This document shows positions 35,264 to 47,347 of a DNA stretch of 64,000 nt, piece by piece (position 1 is the first letter of the stretch; every line of letters begins with the position of its first letter). A program made the position numbers and the translations under genes. The notes under the pieces are model-generated. The model was not told where the DNA came from. It did not search any database and was given only the letters and a program-made list of their open reading frames with translations. Source of the DNA: Oncomelania hupensis (lineage: Eukaryota; Mollusca; Gastropoda; Littorinimorpha; Pomatiopsidae); assembly GCA_036898135.1 (NCBI GenBank), contig CM072523.1:44127549-44191548 (forward strand), read 5' to 3'.

Positions 35264-37666
35264 GTAGGTGTTCTCTTGCTCCAATGCACCAGTAAGGTTA
35301 TATAAGCGACGCTGACCCCAGTCTAAGTGTCAGAGGATGTGGAAGGCAAACGTCTACCCACGTCCTTTGCTTGATAGATCTCTGACGCTCAGCTAGCGTG
35401 TATTAGAAACTGGCCTATTCCGATGACCAAGGAGAAAATCCCCTAGGTGTGCAGGACAAAAGCGTGGCCATTTTTCCACCGTCCTTCTTAACAGTAGGAT
35501 TGTTCTCATGGTTTAGAGTTGATATATATAGGTCCTCACCCCATCTTTTCCCGGGATGGTCATCCAAGTCTGGTCTGCCATATCGCCAATGGTGGATGTA
35601 GACTGTAAACTTCAATGTTCATTGATTGTTACACCAGAGCACTTTGGTAGTCACTGTTTCACTGTTTGATTCGCCAAAGTAAGGTCGCCGCAGGTCCTAA
35701 CACGCTTGTCACATATTCAACGTTGCCGCATATTGTGCCTTACCACTCCTACTTAGAACCTCCGATGTTGCATTTATGGTTAAGCTGTAAACAGGGTTAA
35801 ACAACAATCAGCGAGGTTATTTACGTGGGCAGGTAGCCTACATGTGGAGACAATCAAAACGGCGCAAACTGGGCACACCGGTTGTCAATGGGTTAAATAT
35901 CAAAGAACCGGGAAAGATAAAGCAGCAAGACACGCTTTTCACACAACTAGTTCAGAGAAAATGGAGCCTCGGACATCTCCGAGACTTTCTAGTCTACATC
36001 TGAGAAGTTGCGATGGTTTTGTTTGTTTGTTTGTTTCTTTTCTTTTGTTGTTTTTTTTGGTTGGTCTTTTCCTTTCCTTGTTTTGTTTGGTTTAAAAAAT
36101 TACATCATATAATAGTTGAGAAACCTTTCATACTTTGCCTCATACATATCCTTTTTAAGTGCTGACGTTTTTGTTGCTGGGGATTTGCAGGCCTGAAGTT
36201 GGTGCACAACCCCGTGGTGTGTCAAGCCAACGTGTATTTGACGTACTGCTCCAGCTTCCTCACCGTCTGGCTGGTTGTCTGCATCACCATCGAGAACTTC
36301 GTCATCAACTTTTTTCTACACAAGGCCTCCCAGCACTGTACCGTAGCACGCGCCTTAGGTGCTGTGGCGTTGCTGTGCGTGACGGCTCTACTCCTGTACG
36401 ACTTTGCTATTTGGACGACAGGCATCGCGGACTCGAGCGAAGGTGTTACAGCGCCCGATACGGCCGGGGCCGGGGCCGGAACCGGAACCGTCAGCAGCGG
36501 GGGAAGCTTAGTTGATGGGTTCCTAGCGAACGGCGCCTCCTCCGATGTGCATGGCGGAGTAGCTAACTCTTCCACTGGAATTAGCCACGCTAGCAGTGGT
36601 AGGGGTAGTAATGGTGGTGGTAGTGAAACAAGTAGTGATACAGAAAGGCACGCTGCAATACACGGAACCGCGGTGTCCAGCAGTGAGGGAGTGTTGGAGT
36701 TCCGAAACAGAACGTCACTACTGGCTAGCAATACACGCGTTGTAGGTCTCAACGTCAGCGCTAGAACAGAAGGGACTGCGACAGACGCTCATTACGAGTC
36801 GGAGTACAGCGATTCCCTTTTCTATTGCAAGACCTACCCCAAGTACCAATCGGTGGTAGAGGTGTTCACGGTCATCGATGTTTTCCTAACGCTCATCATC
36901 CCCACCATCGTCATCCTGGCCCTCGTGGTGCCCACGTGCATCAAGAACATCACGTGCAGCACGCGCAGGCAGTCGCCGAGGAGCGTGATGCTCTCGCGCA
37001 AAGAGCGCGCGTTGCTGCGCGTTACCAGACTGCTGTGTGTCATCATCGTGTCCTTTGTAGTCCTGACTGTGCCTACCAACATCATCAAACTACGGCAGGT
37101 GAGAAAGAACAAAAAAGCCGATGGTGTTCGTGTTGGTGTTGTTGTTATCGGTGGTGGGTTGGTATTGGTGGTGGCGGAGGTGTCGTTGTTGGTGGTTGAG
37201 TGATTGGCAAAAGCTACCTATCTCCTCTCTTCCTTCGAGTATAAACTGAGGTCTAGTCTGTGCACCCACGCATTCCATGGTACAGACTTTAAAGATCCTG
37301 ACGCTTATGTCTACAGATGGGTGAGTGCCGGTTAAACAAATGCACCTAGCACGCACTAGGCCCCCCCTCCCCATATCCGGTCGCCCAGGATTATGCTCAG
37401 TCGTCTGGACATCAGACTATGCGCCCAAAGATTGCAAGTGGGCGCCTCGGGCTGCTGGAGTTACCTCCTGCATCAGCTAGCGCCTTGAGCACCTCTTGAG
37501 CTGAAAAGCGCTATATAAAAATAAAATAAAGATTCCGGTGCTTACTAAGGTATAGGAAGCTTTCCTCCGTAATAACTTTAGCGTCGTTTAGATGAAAACT
37601 CTTCAGTAAGCGTGTAAACAGGTTAAATAGACATTTCTGTTCCTCGATAACTTCACCTCGCGACTC

Positions 37667-37739
<73 letters not shown>

Positions 37740-38538
37740 GGATTTTTATATAGCGGGTACTCCAGCCTATGACCAGACTCACCACGCTTTACATAGTCAT
37801 TACATATAAATACATGCACACGATAAAACATCGCTTTTGCTACAATACACCAAAAGACGGAACAGTAAAGGTACAAACTATTTACAACTATTTACAACTA
37901 TGTAAGCCTACACAAATTACAAAAAAGACAGAAATAGACTATTTACAACTATGTACACAAATGACAAAAAAGACAGAAATAGACTCTAGCAAAAAGGGGG
38001 TCATTGATACAGTCAATATTAGGCGTCACTGTAGACCACAGGCACATCATACTCCCGCTTGGTTAAGTCACAACAACGCTTTAGAGCACGTTCAGCACGC
38101 ACCGCTCCGTTAGCCTGTTAGGCGTCTCTATTGTAAAAATGACGACAAGCCGTTTAAGTTTAGATCCAATACATCCCCACCTCCCTCTTTCCCTCTCCCC
38201 CGATCCCCCCTTCTCCATTTCCCCTCTAAAAAGGTATGAATATGAATTTCATCTCGCAGCGTTAATTAGACATTCAGCAAATTTTAGCGCCATTTTGGTC
38301 TCCACCCCCGACAAAAGTTTATTTTAAATCAGGAAGAAATGGACCAAATTAAGCTTAAGTGTTCTCTGATTTATTTCCGGATCGTGCGGTAAATAATGTA
38401 CCGCCGTCTCGTCATGTCCGTCCCTGACCGTTATCCCGACCTTGCTCAGAGGTTGTTACGTCATTGTTGTCGTTTCTTCTTCTTCTTCTTCTTCTTCTTC
38501 TTCTTCTTCTTCTTCTTCTTCTTCTTCTTCTTCTTCTT

Positions 38539-38569
<31 letters not shown>

Positions 38570-38607
38570 AGTTTGTATTTATCGTAGGTAATGAGATTAG
38601 CCAACTC

Positions 38608-38695
<88 letters not shown>

Positions 38696-40539
38696 TGATA
38701 AATCTGCTAGTATCGTTATCGTTTATTCAACAAAATCAGTAACTACTGCACAAAGAAGGAATTCCCCGTCGGCACATAGGGTTATTGTTAGCAAAATATT
38801 CACTCTGGCATTTTAAGTATAGCGCACCACCTCCAGAGCCTATGGAATGGAAATAAGAGCAGAGACGACCCAAATGATGACCAACAACACCAAAGGCATC
38901 AACATGGATATCAAAGTTCAAGGCCAATCCCTCAACGCAATGCATAGCTTCAAATATTTAGAAGCCATTGTATCTGACTATGGATCCCGGCAGGAAGTCC
39001 TCTCCAGGATCGCACAAACAACTGCTGCCCTGACAAGGTTGAAGCCCATTTGGAAAGACAGGGCCATCAGTCTACGTTCCAAGGTAATTGTCATCTCCAT
39101 CTTCCTATACGCTTGCGCAACATGGACCCTCACAGCAGATCTACAACGAAGAATACAAAGCATGGAGATGAGGTGCTACAGAAGACTTCGGGGGATTTCC
39201 TATACCCAGAACATCACCAACGACGAAGTCCAACAGACCATCACACAAGTCATTGGACAACATGACATGCTCACAATAGTGAAAAAAAACGGAAACTCCC
39301 TGATGGTATGGCCACATCACCCGAGCATCAGGCCTTGCAAAAACCATCCTGCAAGGCACGGTGCAAGGAGGCAGAAGAAGAGGGAAACCGAAAACGAGGT
39401 GGGAGGACAACATTCGAGAATGGACTGGTTTGACACTGAACGAAGCCATCAGGTTTGCTGAGAACAGAGAAAGATGGAGTACGCTGGTTAGCCAATCATA
39501 TGTTGTGCCCCAACGATCTTTAAGTTACGGAATAGGATGGGATAGGATAGGATAGGATAGGATAGGATAGGATAGGATAGGATAGGATAGGATAGGGCGG
39601 TGTTTTACTGTAAATGTTGACCGGAAATCTTCTATTGGGAACGGCAAATTAGTATTTCCTTTCTACACGCCTTCTGTGATTATTTGTAATATCTTTGTTG
39701 TTGTTGTTTACATGATGAACGGTAACATTATACACTCTGTGCTCTTGTTTTAAGGTGTTCGAAAACCTGACGAGAGGTCATTCAGCGGATGCGTCTGATG
39801 ATATCCTATTCCTCAATTTTACCTGTCAGGTGAGCATGAAAATCAATTGGTGAACGTTTAAAAATTATTTTATTTTATTTTACTTTATATTTGCTATAAT
39901 TTGCTTTATTTCATTTTTAAAAAAAATGTTATTGTAGATTTATTTTATTTTATTTTGGTATTATATTTAGCTATTTATTGTTTTATTAAATTGTATTTTA
40001 TTTTATTTGACTGTCCTGTCTTTTCCTTTGTTCTTTCTCATTCCTACTCTGTTCTATCAATCTACTATACTACGTTCTTCTTCGCTGGACCACTCACCTA
40101 CCTTTTTTCTTGAAAACTCTTCAGGGGCAAAACTCCTCATTTGTGTGTGAGGTCTGTTGGATCAGCTTGGGAATACTGGACACTTTCTGCCAAATGGTCA
40201 CTGGGGCTTCCTATGATGTTATTAGTTGGCAATGTAGGCATTTTATATGTATGTGTTTTGTTGATATTTTATAATGATGTTTGCATTCTAGTTTGTTTTT
40301 GTAAACGGGGGTTCGATAAATTAGACTATAGCCTCAGCGTCCCCTTCGTGGGATGTCTTTATTGTAAAGTGACCGGCTGGTGGATTGCCTTCAGTGTTAC
40401 CACTAAGGTTGTTTCGGCAGATCTTTTATGCGAATCAGGGGCGAGTCCTCTTTCAGCGAAGTTGTGGTCTTGATTTTGTGGTCCTGATTCGGCTCTTTGC
40501 AGTCCACTGGACCCTGTAAGCAATGAATAATTAACTAAC

Positions 40540-40626
<87 letters not shown>

Positions 40627-40656
40627 GGAAAAAGGAACAATAAGGTAAATAAAAAA

Positions 40657-40728
<72 letters not shown>

Positions 40729-41732
40729 TTGCTCTAATAATTCGCCATTCTAACGCAAGAACTGCTTAAAATGTATTCATTACTAGAAAAAGCAGTATGT
40801 CAAGTTGTTGTTGCATCAATTTTTATTCATCAGATTAACATAAGTTGTACTGATGTCAAGTATGTCAAGATAATAGCATTAAAAAGGTTACTATACCGAA
40901 CTGTTCACGACAGTTGTCAAAATTAATATACAAGTTAAGAATGAATGCATGCAATTCTAAATATTCCGCAGATAATCAATAGGTTGCAAAAAATATCAGT
41001 TTACCATATTTTATTTGAATGTCCAGTTTTAAATGAAATTTATAAAAATCAAGGACATCATTTGACAGAATATGGACATTCTTTAGATGATGTATTACAT
41101 CATTCACAGATAACAGCAGTTGTGAAAATTATTGCAATGACTCCTATTGGTAGACTTTTATAGTTTAGTGTTAAATCCCTCTTCCCCTTTCATTCCACTT
41201 TGTTATAAGATTCTTTAATTGTGATTTGATTTATATTATTGTTGTTATTAATGAATGTCTAATATCACCTGAATGTGTGAATAGACAATAAATGAAATAT
41301 TAATTTGCTTGAAATAGAAGGTAGAAAATTGACTTCAAGAAGTCAGAAAAATAATAATGTACAAACAAAAATTGACATTGAGGATGTCAATTCTCAATAA
41401 GATCATGTTGTTTTTAGGAAAGAGCCGAGTGTTCAGGTTAAATATCTGATATTCAAGTTGGCTTTGAACTCAAGTTCAATCTTTTCTTCCGAAGTCCGTG
41501 TATGAAGAATCCATTGGTGGTATGATTTATCTCCCTTTATCTTTTGACATGTATTCCTGCATTATCTGTTGTATGTTACCAGGTGTTCTTCACCTTGAGT
41601 TTCTCCTTGAACTTTATCTACTTCTTGGTGTGGGGCAAGAACTTTCGCGAACGCTTCTGTCACCTGTTTGTTTGCCTCCACAAGCTGGCGTGCCGTTGCA
41701 GACGGAAGTTCCTCAAGCCCAACCACTTCTGA
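34795..41732 (+). CDS. Class A (rhodopsin-like) G-protein-coupled receptor, atypical; 4 exons, 533 aa
   Basis: Exons 34795-35263, 36191-37098, 39755-39829 and 41583-41732 join in frame (469, 908, 75 and 150 nt; all introns GT-AG). The N-terminus (1-94) has four N-glycosylation sequons. TM1 is about 95-121 (GN at 112-113), TM2 130-152, TM3 starts near Cys167, TM4 about 212-231. Loop 2 is about 145 residues, Gly/Ser/Thr-rich, with Cys369. TM5 is 379-405 (Pro394), TM6 434-457, TM7 about 476-501. Protein ends with a basic, Cys-rich tail. It would sit in the plasma membrane. The peptide-receptor or chemoreceptor type is likely from general layout; the ligand is unknown. Key switches differ: Asn141 at 2.50, ENF at 191-193 instead of D/ERY, no Trp in the TM6 LTVP motif, and NFIYF for NPxxY. 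Start ATG has A at -3. Introns are full of repeats. Confidence 0.88.
36191..37098 (+). CDS. Receptor exon 2: TM3 to TM6
   Basis: Preceded by TTTGCAG and followed by GTGAGA. It encodes the conserved TM3 cysteine (VVCQANVYL), TITIENF-type TM3 end, TM4, the long low-complexity loop with sequons NSS, NRT and NVS, loop cysteine (LFYCKTYPKY), TM5 (LIIPTIVILALVV), a basic third cytoplasmic loop (TRRQSPRSVMLSRKER) and TM6 (LLCVIIVSFVVLTVPTN). Confidence 0.9.
37425..37530 (+). repeat. SINE-like end in intron 2
   Basis: AGTGGGCGCCTCGGGCTGCTGG...CTTGAGCACCTCTTGAGC...AAAGCGCTATATAAAA, with an A-rich tail. Same type as 15800-15955. Confidence 0.55.
37668..37760. repeat. (AAT)n microsatellite joined to a SINE-like end (reverse)
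   Basis: About 23 AAT units followed by GGATTTTTATATAGCG, the reverse of the GCGCTATATAAAA end. The array may have grown from a retroposon tail. Confidence 0.7.
38472..38694. repeat. (CTT)n and (GT)n microsatellites in intron 2
   Basis: About 32 CTT units (38472-38569) and about 40 GT units (38611-38694). Confidence 0.96.
38822..39596 (+). mobile_element. LINE copy in intron 2, sense to the receptor
   Basis: 5'-truncated copy of the TATCC/GGATA-tail family. Translation from 38847 gives FKYLEAIVSDYGSRQEVLSR, IAQTTAALTRLKPIWKDR, FLYACATWTLTADLQRRIQS and WEDNIREWTGL (frameshift near 39290). It ends in a GGATA repeat of about 12 units (39537-39596). No RT catalytic core is present and no target duplication is found. 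Confidence 0.85.
39755..39829 (+). CDS. Receptor exon 3: third extracellular loop and start of TM7
   Basis: Preceded by a pyrimidine-rich TTGTTTTAAG acceptor and followed by GTGAGC. Exactly 25 codons in phase 0: VFENLTRGHSADASDDILFL then NFTCQ. It is too short for ORF scans but is required to join TM6 and TM7 in frame. Confidence 0.8.
40014..40537 (+). mobile_element. 580-705 bp retroposon, subfamily 2, 5'-truncated, in intron 3
   Basis: Body as in other copies, but the 3' end is the variant GATTCGGCTCTTTGCAGTCCACTGGACCCTGTAAGCAATGAATAA. This variant is shared with the 48757 and 63571 copies. The 104-codon frame is open (40141-40473). The hairpin and TATA end are missing. Confidence 0.85.
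40539..40729. repeat. Two (ATT)n arrays in intron 3
   Basis: About 28 units, a short AT-rich spacer, then about 22 units. Confidence 0.96.
40940..41310 (+). pseudogene. LINE C-terminal remnant in intron 3
   Basis: 40945-41163 encodes VYHILFECPVLNEIYKNQGH...DDVLHHSQ. It resembles the terminal HxxFECP segment of some non-LTR elements and shares words with 12899-13090. An AT-rich 3' UTR-like stretch with AATAAA follows (about 41288). Confidence 0.55.
41583..41732 (+). CDS. Receptor exon 4: TM7 and cytoplasmic tail
   Basis: Preceded by a TATGTTACCAG acceptor. Encodes VFFTLSFSLNFIYFLVWGKN and FRERF (TM7, helix 8), then a Cys/Lys/Arg-rich tail ending KPNHF and a TGA stop at 41730-41732. Tail cysteines could be palmitoylated; this is inferred. 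Confidence 0.85.
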   Translation: MFFTLSFSLNFIYFLVWGKNFRERFCHLFVCLHKLACRCRRKFLKPNHF

Positions 41733-41984
41733 CATAGGCTTCCCGTAGCGGGCGGCATCGAAATGACAGAACTTTGACAGAACAGCCTGGCAGTACAGTA
41801 CAGTACAGTACAGAGAACTTGGAGGAACTTCTTCTACAGAAACATGGGGTTCTGGCTTCAAAGGTTATAACGATATTACATGACTCAATGAAATGGATGG
41901 CGGTCGTGCCTTGAAGGGAGATAACTAATAGTGATTCTGATTCTGATTATATTTCTCCACTCATGACAGGAAATGACATACAAA
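41733..41984. other. Receptor 3' flank
   Basis: Probable 3' UTR. A short (GTACA)n run lies at about 41792-41812. The first AATAAA-like signal is at about 42208, inside the following repeat. Confidence 0.4.
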
Positions 41985-42585
41985 ATAGAGCTGGGTACAG
42001 TGGGTCAAAGTCGTAACGGTATGACCGCGGTATTTTTAGGTCGTATCGGTATTTCGTACCGGTATACCGCGAATTTACGTGTTCAAATGGGATATGGCAC
42101 TGACAGTAGTGACCGACGCAAAAGAAAGATTGTCATACACTTCAAAACAGTTTCAAAGAACCACATTTCCATAGAAACTGAAGCTTTATTATTGCTTAAA
42201 ACGCCTTCAAAATAAATTATGATAAATCACTGTTTAGAACATCAGCAAACTTTAAACCACAAAATCCAAATAAAACAAAAACATTTCACGGGAAAGGTCT
42301 TTAGGAACTTTAAGAGTTCAGAAGGATTGGCGACTAATACCATGCTCAAACACGTGGTAAGCTGCTGTTCTTATAAGTTCTTCTTCAAGAACAGTTGTCT
42401 ATTGGCGTGCTTGGGCTTTAGGCTCGCTCTCTGGGCAGACAAGATATCGCCCACTGTCGCGTTATGTGTTGTCGAGATTTCCCAGTAAACCGGACCTTGG
42501 ACACCCGCACCAGCATACAGTACCGTCGCGTTTCCGAACCTGATTACAGTTACGTATCGGTAAAACCGTTCAGCCCTACATAAAA
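41985..42585. mobile_element. Possible hAT-like non-autonomous element
   Basis: Edges TAGAGCTGGGTAC and GTTCAGCCCTA are an imperfect inverted match. Subterminal DNA is rich in CGGTAT/ATACCG palindromes (ACCGCGGTAT, GTACCGGTATACCGCG), and TACGTATCGGTAAAACCG lies near the right end. Flanking ATACAAAA and CATAAAAG are not a clear 8-bp duplication. No transposase motif is certain. Confidence 0.4.
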
Positions 42586-43600
42586 GACGGTTTGCTATTT
42601 ATGCGCCAAACCTCATTAGGCCTACGAACCTGATATTAGTTGAGAGAGGATGGATGTACTTGTGCTCTCTGGAAAAAGTGTTTCTTTTACCTTTGAACAC
42701 AGCCGCTCCCTGCTGACAATTATGGATTGCGATAACCGATTAGGCTTTAGTCATTTATATTTTGTTGAGGAAGATTTTGTTTTCTAGAACAAGCGCTGTG
42801 ATTGATTTATTTGATTAGATATTTTGGTTCTGCACTTTTATCATCAATATGCAGATTTTAGAACATCGGCATGGATGAAAAAGAGAGTATATAATTGATT
42901 GTATGGATTAATTTGGAATGTTTTGATTGGTGGAAATTTAAACTACAACAATAGACGTTCTTGTGTGAAATACCTTTGTTTGTCAACTGTGTTTCCAGTT
43001 TTCGATTTTTAGATATTTGTCTCCAATGCGGATAAAGTCAGGATTGCGTCTCAACGAAAGCACGGCATGGGCGTAGCAGCTCCACTCGGCAGGAACAGGA
43101 TGTTAGTGCTTGCAAGGTTTTGTTGCTTTGTGCCTGGCAATCGCCCGCCATAGGACAAGATCAGTGTCCGTGCAATGCGCACTGCGCAAGACTAATATTT
43201 TATTTATACTATCATCCGAATGAATGTAATATAAAACTCTGTATTGAATAGCCTTGAATTATTTGTGTATTACTCAGACATTACGGTGAAGTATGACGAG
43301 TTTTGCTGTGATAAACTGCGTTCAACCAAACGACAATGGAATACTATTGTTCGTGATTCATGTAATAGAAACATCGCTGTGCGTACTTGAGATATACCGT
43401 GTACGTGAATTCTTGTTTTCTTTTCTTGATGGAAGTAGTGTTGTTATGATTTAGTTTACAAAGAAATGGTATTGTTTATACTTCTTGCAGAAGTGATGGT
43501 GATTTTTGTCTTCAAAAACGAAAGTGGAATTTCTGCCATTTTAAAGAAAGAAATATTGTTTATGCTTTTGGAGGAAAGTTAATTTTTTTTAAAGAAAGAT
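42586..43600. other. Non-genic AT-rich stretch
   Basis: No gene is recognised. Confidence 0.4.
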
Positions 43601-43601
43601 G

Positions 43602-43832
43602 TCGTCGGTGTCCATTCAAAACCTTGTATCTCCAAAAAAGCAGTTTTGAGAAAAACCAAAAGAAATGTTTTAACAAATCAGATGTCACCAAAACAAGCGT
43701 TTTTAATATAATTTGTATTCAGTACAAATTATGTTAAAAACATTTGTTTTGATGACACCTGATTGTTTTAAACAGTTTTTTTTTTCAAAACTTAATTTTT
43801 GGAGCTATGAGGTTTTGAATGGAAACCGACGA
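43602..43832. mobile_element. 230-bp fold-back (MITE-like) element
   Basis: Arms of about 110 bp (43602-43714 and 43719-43832) are reverse complements with scattered mismatches, separated by a few bases. Ends are TCGTCGGTGTCCATTCAAAA and its counterpart TTTTGAATGGAAACCGACGA. No ORF is visible. It could form a long RNA hairpin if transcribed. Confidence 0.85.
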
Positions 43833-44609
43833 TGTATAGTTTTGATGGATTTCCGAAATAAATATGGTCCTGATGGATTACCGAATTAAATTACATTTTT
43901 TTTAAAATATTTCTTGAAGTAAGATATGTTGTTTATACTTAAATTGTTAAAGTATTTATACTTCTTGAAGAAAAACATTTTTTAAAAAGAAAGATGCTTA
44001 GTGTTGATTTATTGATATAAATAGGGTTTTGATTTCTTTGAGAAATGAATGTTTTGAATGTCTTGAAGTAAGAAATACTGTCTATTTTTCTGGAAATTTA
44101 GTTTTGATCTCAAGAAATAATTGTTGCTTGTTGGTGATTAATTTTTAAAGATACAAATGTGTGATTCACTATTTTATTTTTATTACCTGTAATAGACATG
44201 CTCAGTCATTATACTATTGAAATACATTACTTTGTGTATGAAGCATTGCATTTTCAAATACCTAGTTTACATACACACCCACACACACAAACACATACAT
44301 TTATACACACGTGCACACGCACGCTCGCACGCACGCACGCACACACACACACAGATACATATGTGGCCTATACTAAATGCCAAACGCAATTGACCACTCT
44401 TTATAAAGGGCACATCAGCATTGGAGAATAAAGATTTGCTGTACGCCCAGTTATCTGAACGGCTTATCAACCATTTAATGGTATTATGTTGCTTGTGATA
44501 CACTGAATGTTTTACATTGATTTCAAACCTATGTATTTAAAGCTGGTGAGTAAACGGTTTCCTTACATGCAGTCTGATGTTACTTATTTGTTACAGTTTA
44601 TGTGCGAAT
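43833..44609. other. Non-genic AT-rich stretch
   Basis: No gene is recognised. CA repeats lie at about 44273-44352. Confidence 0.4.
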
Positions 44610-44629
44610 AATAATAATAATAATAATAA

Positions 44630-44660
<31 letters not shown>

Positions 44661-44872
44661 AAGAAGAAGAAGAAGAAGAAGAAGAAGAAGAAGAAGATGA
44701 TGATGATGAGGATGAGGATGGTGATGATGATGATGATAAAGAAAAAGAAGAAGAAGAAGAAAAGGCTGAAGAACAACACAAAGAAGGAGATGATGATGAA
44801 GATGATGATGATGATTAAGAAGGAGAAGCAGAAGAAGGAGGAGGAGAAGAAAAAGAAGAAGAAGAAGATGAA

Positions 44873-44965
<93 letters not shown>
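44610..44965. repeat. (AAT)n-(AAG)n-(GAT)n compound array
   Basis: AAT then AAG (44610-44697), mixed GAT/GAA DNA, then about 30 GAT units (44873-44965). Confidence 0.96.
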
Positions 44966-44968
<3 letters not shown>

Positions 44969-45997
44969 GAACCTGAAGGGAAAGAAGACGAAAGCGAGGA
45001 AAAGGCTAGTACAATTATAAATGAGCAATATTTCAAGGGAAGTAACCAATGCAAATGGGGTACATTCGCGAATCTCACATGTAAATAAATTCCCTCCCTT
45101 GTGCGTGTACCGACTTATGTGTAATTGTAAATGTGTGTGTGTGTGTGTGAGGGTGTGTGTGTGTTGGTCGAGCGCGTGTGCGTAGGGGTATTATAATATT
45201 TTTATTTGAATCTTGCGAGAAAAGTGGGTAGGTGGAATGGTTGTGGGGGAGGGGGAGGAGGGCATGAGGGGGAGGGGGGGGGGGGGAAGGAGATAAAATC
45301 AAGTCAATGCAGCAAGACAACAAATTAATGTTTACTAAACAAAACAAGGAAAAATTAGTTAAGTTTCTCACAGCGGTAACATGACATGTTACGTCAAATA
45401 TCTCAGCAAAGGCACCAGATCTAACGGACATTAGCTCACGCCTACGATGGAAGTCATGTGGTAGTTTAAAAAAAACAACAACAACAAATGTTTACGACTG
45501 TGATGATGATAATGATGACGATGAAGATGAGGAGGAGGAGGAAGAGGACGCGGAGGAGGAGGTAATTAATTTGACAAGTAATAAATCAAATGCGCAAAAT
45601 ATTGATTTATTTTAATTGATTTGATTTGAAAGTGTGGTGATACTTGGGTGTTTGGGAAGTTATTTGATTGCACACACACACACACACAAACAAACACAAA
45701 AAACACACCTACTATACACACACGCACAAACACAAACATGCGCACACACACAAGCACGCGCGTACACACACACGCACACACACGCACGGTTTACATATGA
45801 ACACAGGTTAAAATAAATGTATACAACTGAATTCAAACCCTACTCATCCCCATCCTCATCTTTGTGCACACACATGCGCGCGTTCCAAAATTAACTATGC
45901 AACTTTAACAAGACGTAGTGAAGAAAATGACAGCCGGCTGGAATAATCAAGGGAGACAACATATTTAGGCGCGACAAATACTGCCTCTTTGTCCCCC
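44966..45997. other. Non-genic; simple repeats
   Basis: A G-rich run lies at about 45244-45290 and (CA)n at about 45670-45790. No gene is recognised. Confidence 0.45.
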
Positions 45998-46009
45998 TTG
46001 TTTTTGCTT

Positions 46010-46565
46010 TACATTACATTACATTACATAATTGTTGCTTTAGGTCCAGCGGACAACCCCCAATCCGCATAAAAGATCTGCCGACACAACCCTAGTGGGA
46101 AAACTGAATGCCATCAACCAGCCAGTCACTTTACAATAAAGACATCCCACGCAGGGGACGCTGAGGCTGCACTCTAATTTATTGAACCCCCGTTTACAAA
46201 AACAAAATAGAATACAAACATCATTATAAATTATCAACAAAACGCATACATATAAAATGCCTACATTGCTAAATAATAACATCATAGGGAGCCCTAGTGA
46301 CCACCTGGCAGAAAGCTTCCAATATTCCCAAGCTGATCCAACAGACCTCACACACAAACAAGGAGTCTTGTCCCGGAAGAGTTTTCAAGAAAAAATTTAG
46401 GTGACTGGTCTAACGAAGAAGAAGATAGTATAGCAGATTGATAGAACAGAGCAGGACTGAGAAAGAGCAAATGAGAAAGACTGCGACAGTGGGAATTTAA
46501 AGCACTAAATTTCCAGAAAGTGGGGATACTATTTATACTGAAACCCCCGGCACCCCAACGGGGGT
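46010..46565 (-). mobile_element. 580-bp retroposon, short form, 12-bp TSD
   Basis: TTGTTTTTGCTT flanks the unit, at 45998-46009 and 46566-46577. It reads on the minus strand: hairpin AACCCCCG...CGGGGGTT at the 5' end (right), TATAAATAG, body, tail ATTAC repeats at the left. A 23-bp deletion removes the CGGAAGAG segment near the 3' end. The 104-codon frame is open (46040-46357). Confidence 0.93.
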
Positions 46566-46800
46566 TTGTTTTTGCTTAGGCAGGCTCATAGTCGTATTTT
46601 ATGGCTTTTGAAGTGATTGATGATATGTTTTAACCCTTAATGTTTTAAACGTCGATGCTGCTGCTGATGATGAGGAGGTTGACGACGTCGACGATAATGA
46701 AGAGAGAAACGACGCTGATGATAATGACGACCATTATGACGATGACGATTAAAAGACCACGACGAGGAGGAATAGGTGAATAAATAGGATAACGACGAAA

Positions 46801-46901
<101 letters not shown>

Positions 46902-47347
46902 AATGATGATAGCGACGAAAAGGATGATAATGACTCTGATGATGACAATGACGATAACGACGGACACTACTGCTGCGGCTGCTACTGCTGATGGTAATGA
47001 TGATTGCGAAGAAAAAGACGGTGGCGCTGAAATCCGCATTCTTCGCGTTTGGATCCAACTGCTGCAGACATCAATTCACCCAGAATCTTATTTCAAAACT
47101 CAAACAGTGAGAGGTTGAATTAGTTAAATTAATTATACATGTTTATATTTCCTGATTTATTTCATTTTATAAGTTCAGTTTTGTGTTCAACATAAACTAC
47201 AGTACGGTATCTAAAGCTTAAAATTATTTTGTTTCAATGCTATGAATGCAGATCTTATCATCGTCCTCGTCGTAATCGTTGTTTTAGACGATGAAGTAAG
47301 GTTAGCTTTGTAGATAATTTTTATGTGTTTATACTTTACCGTTACTT

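Noticed and set aside
42219..42488. Possible BED-finger/hAT transposase fragment (KVFRNFKSSEG)
   Set aside because: Cys/His ligands are not in the expected positions, so the similarity is too weak to call.
44577..45049. ORFs of 147-152 codons rich in K/M or I/F
   Set aside because: Translations of AAG and GAT microsatellites.
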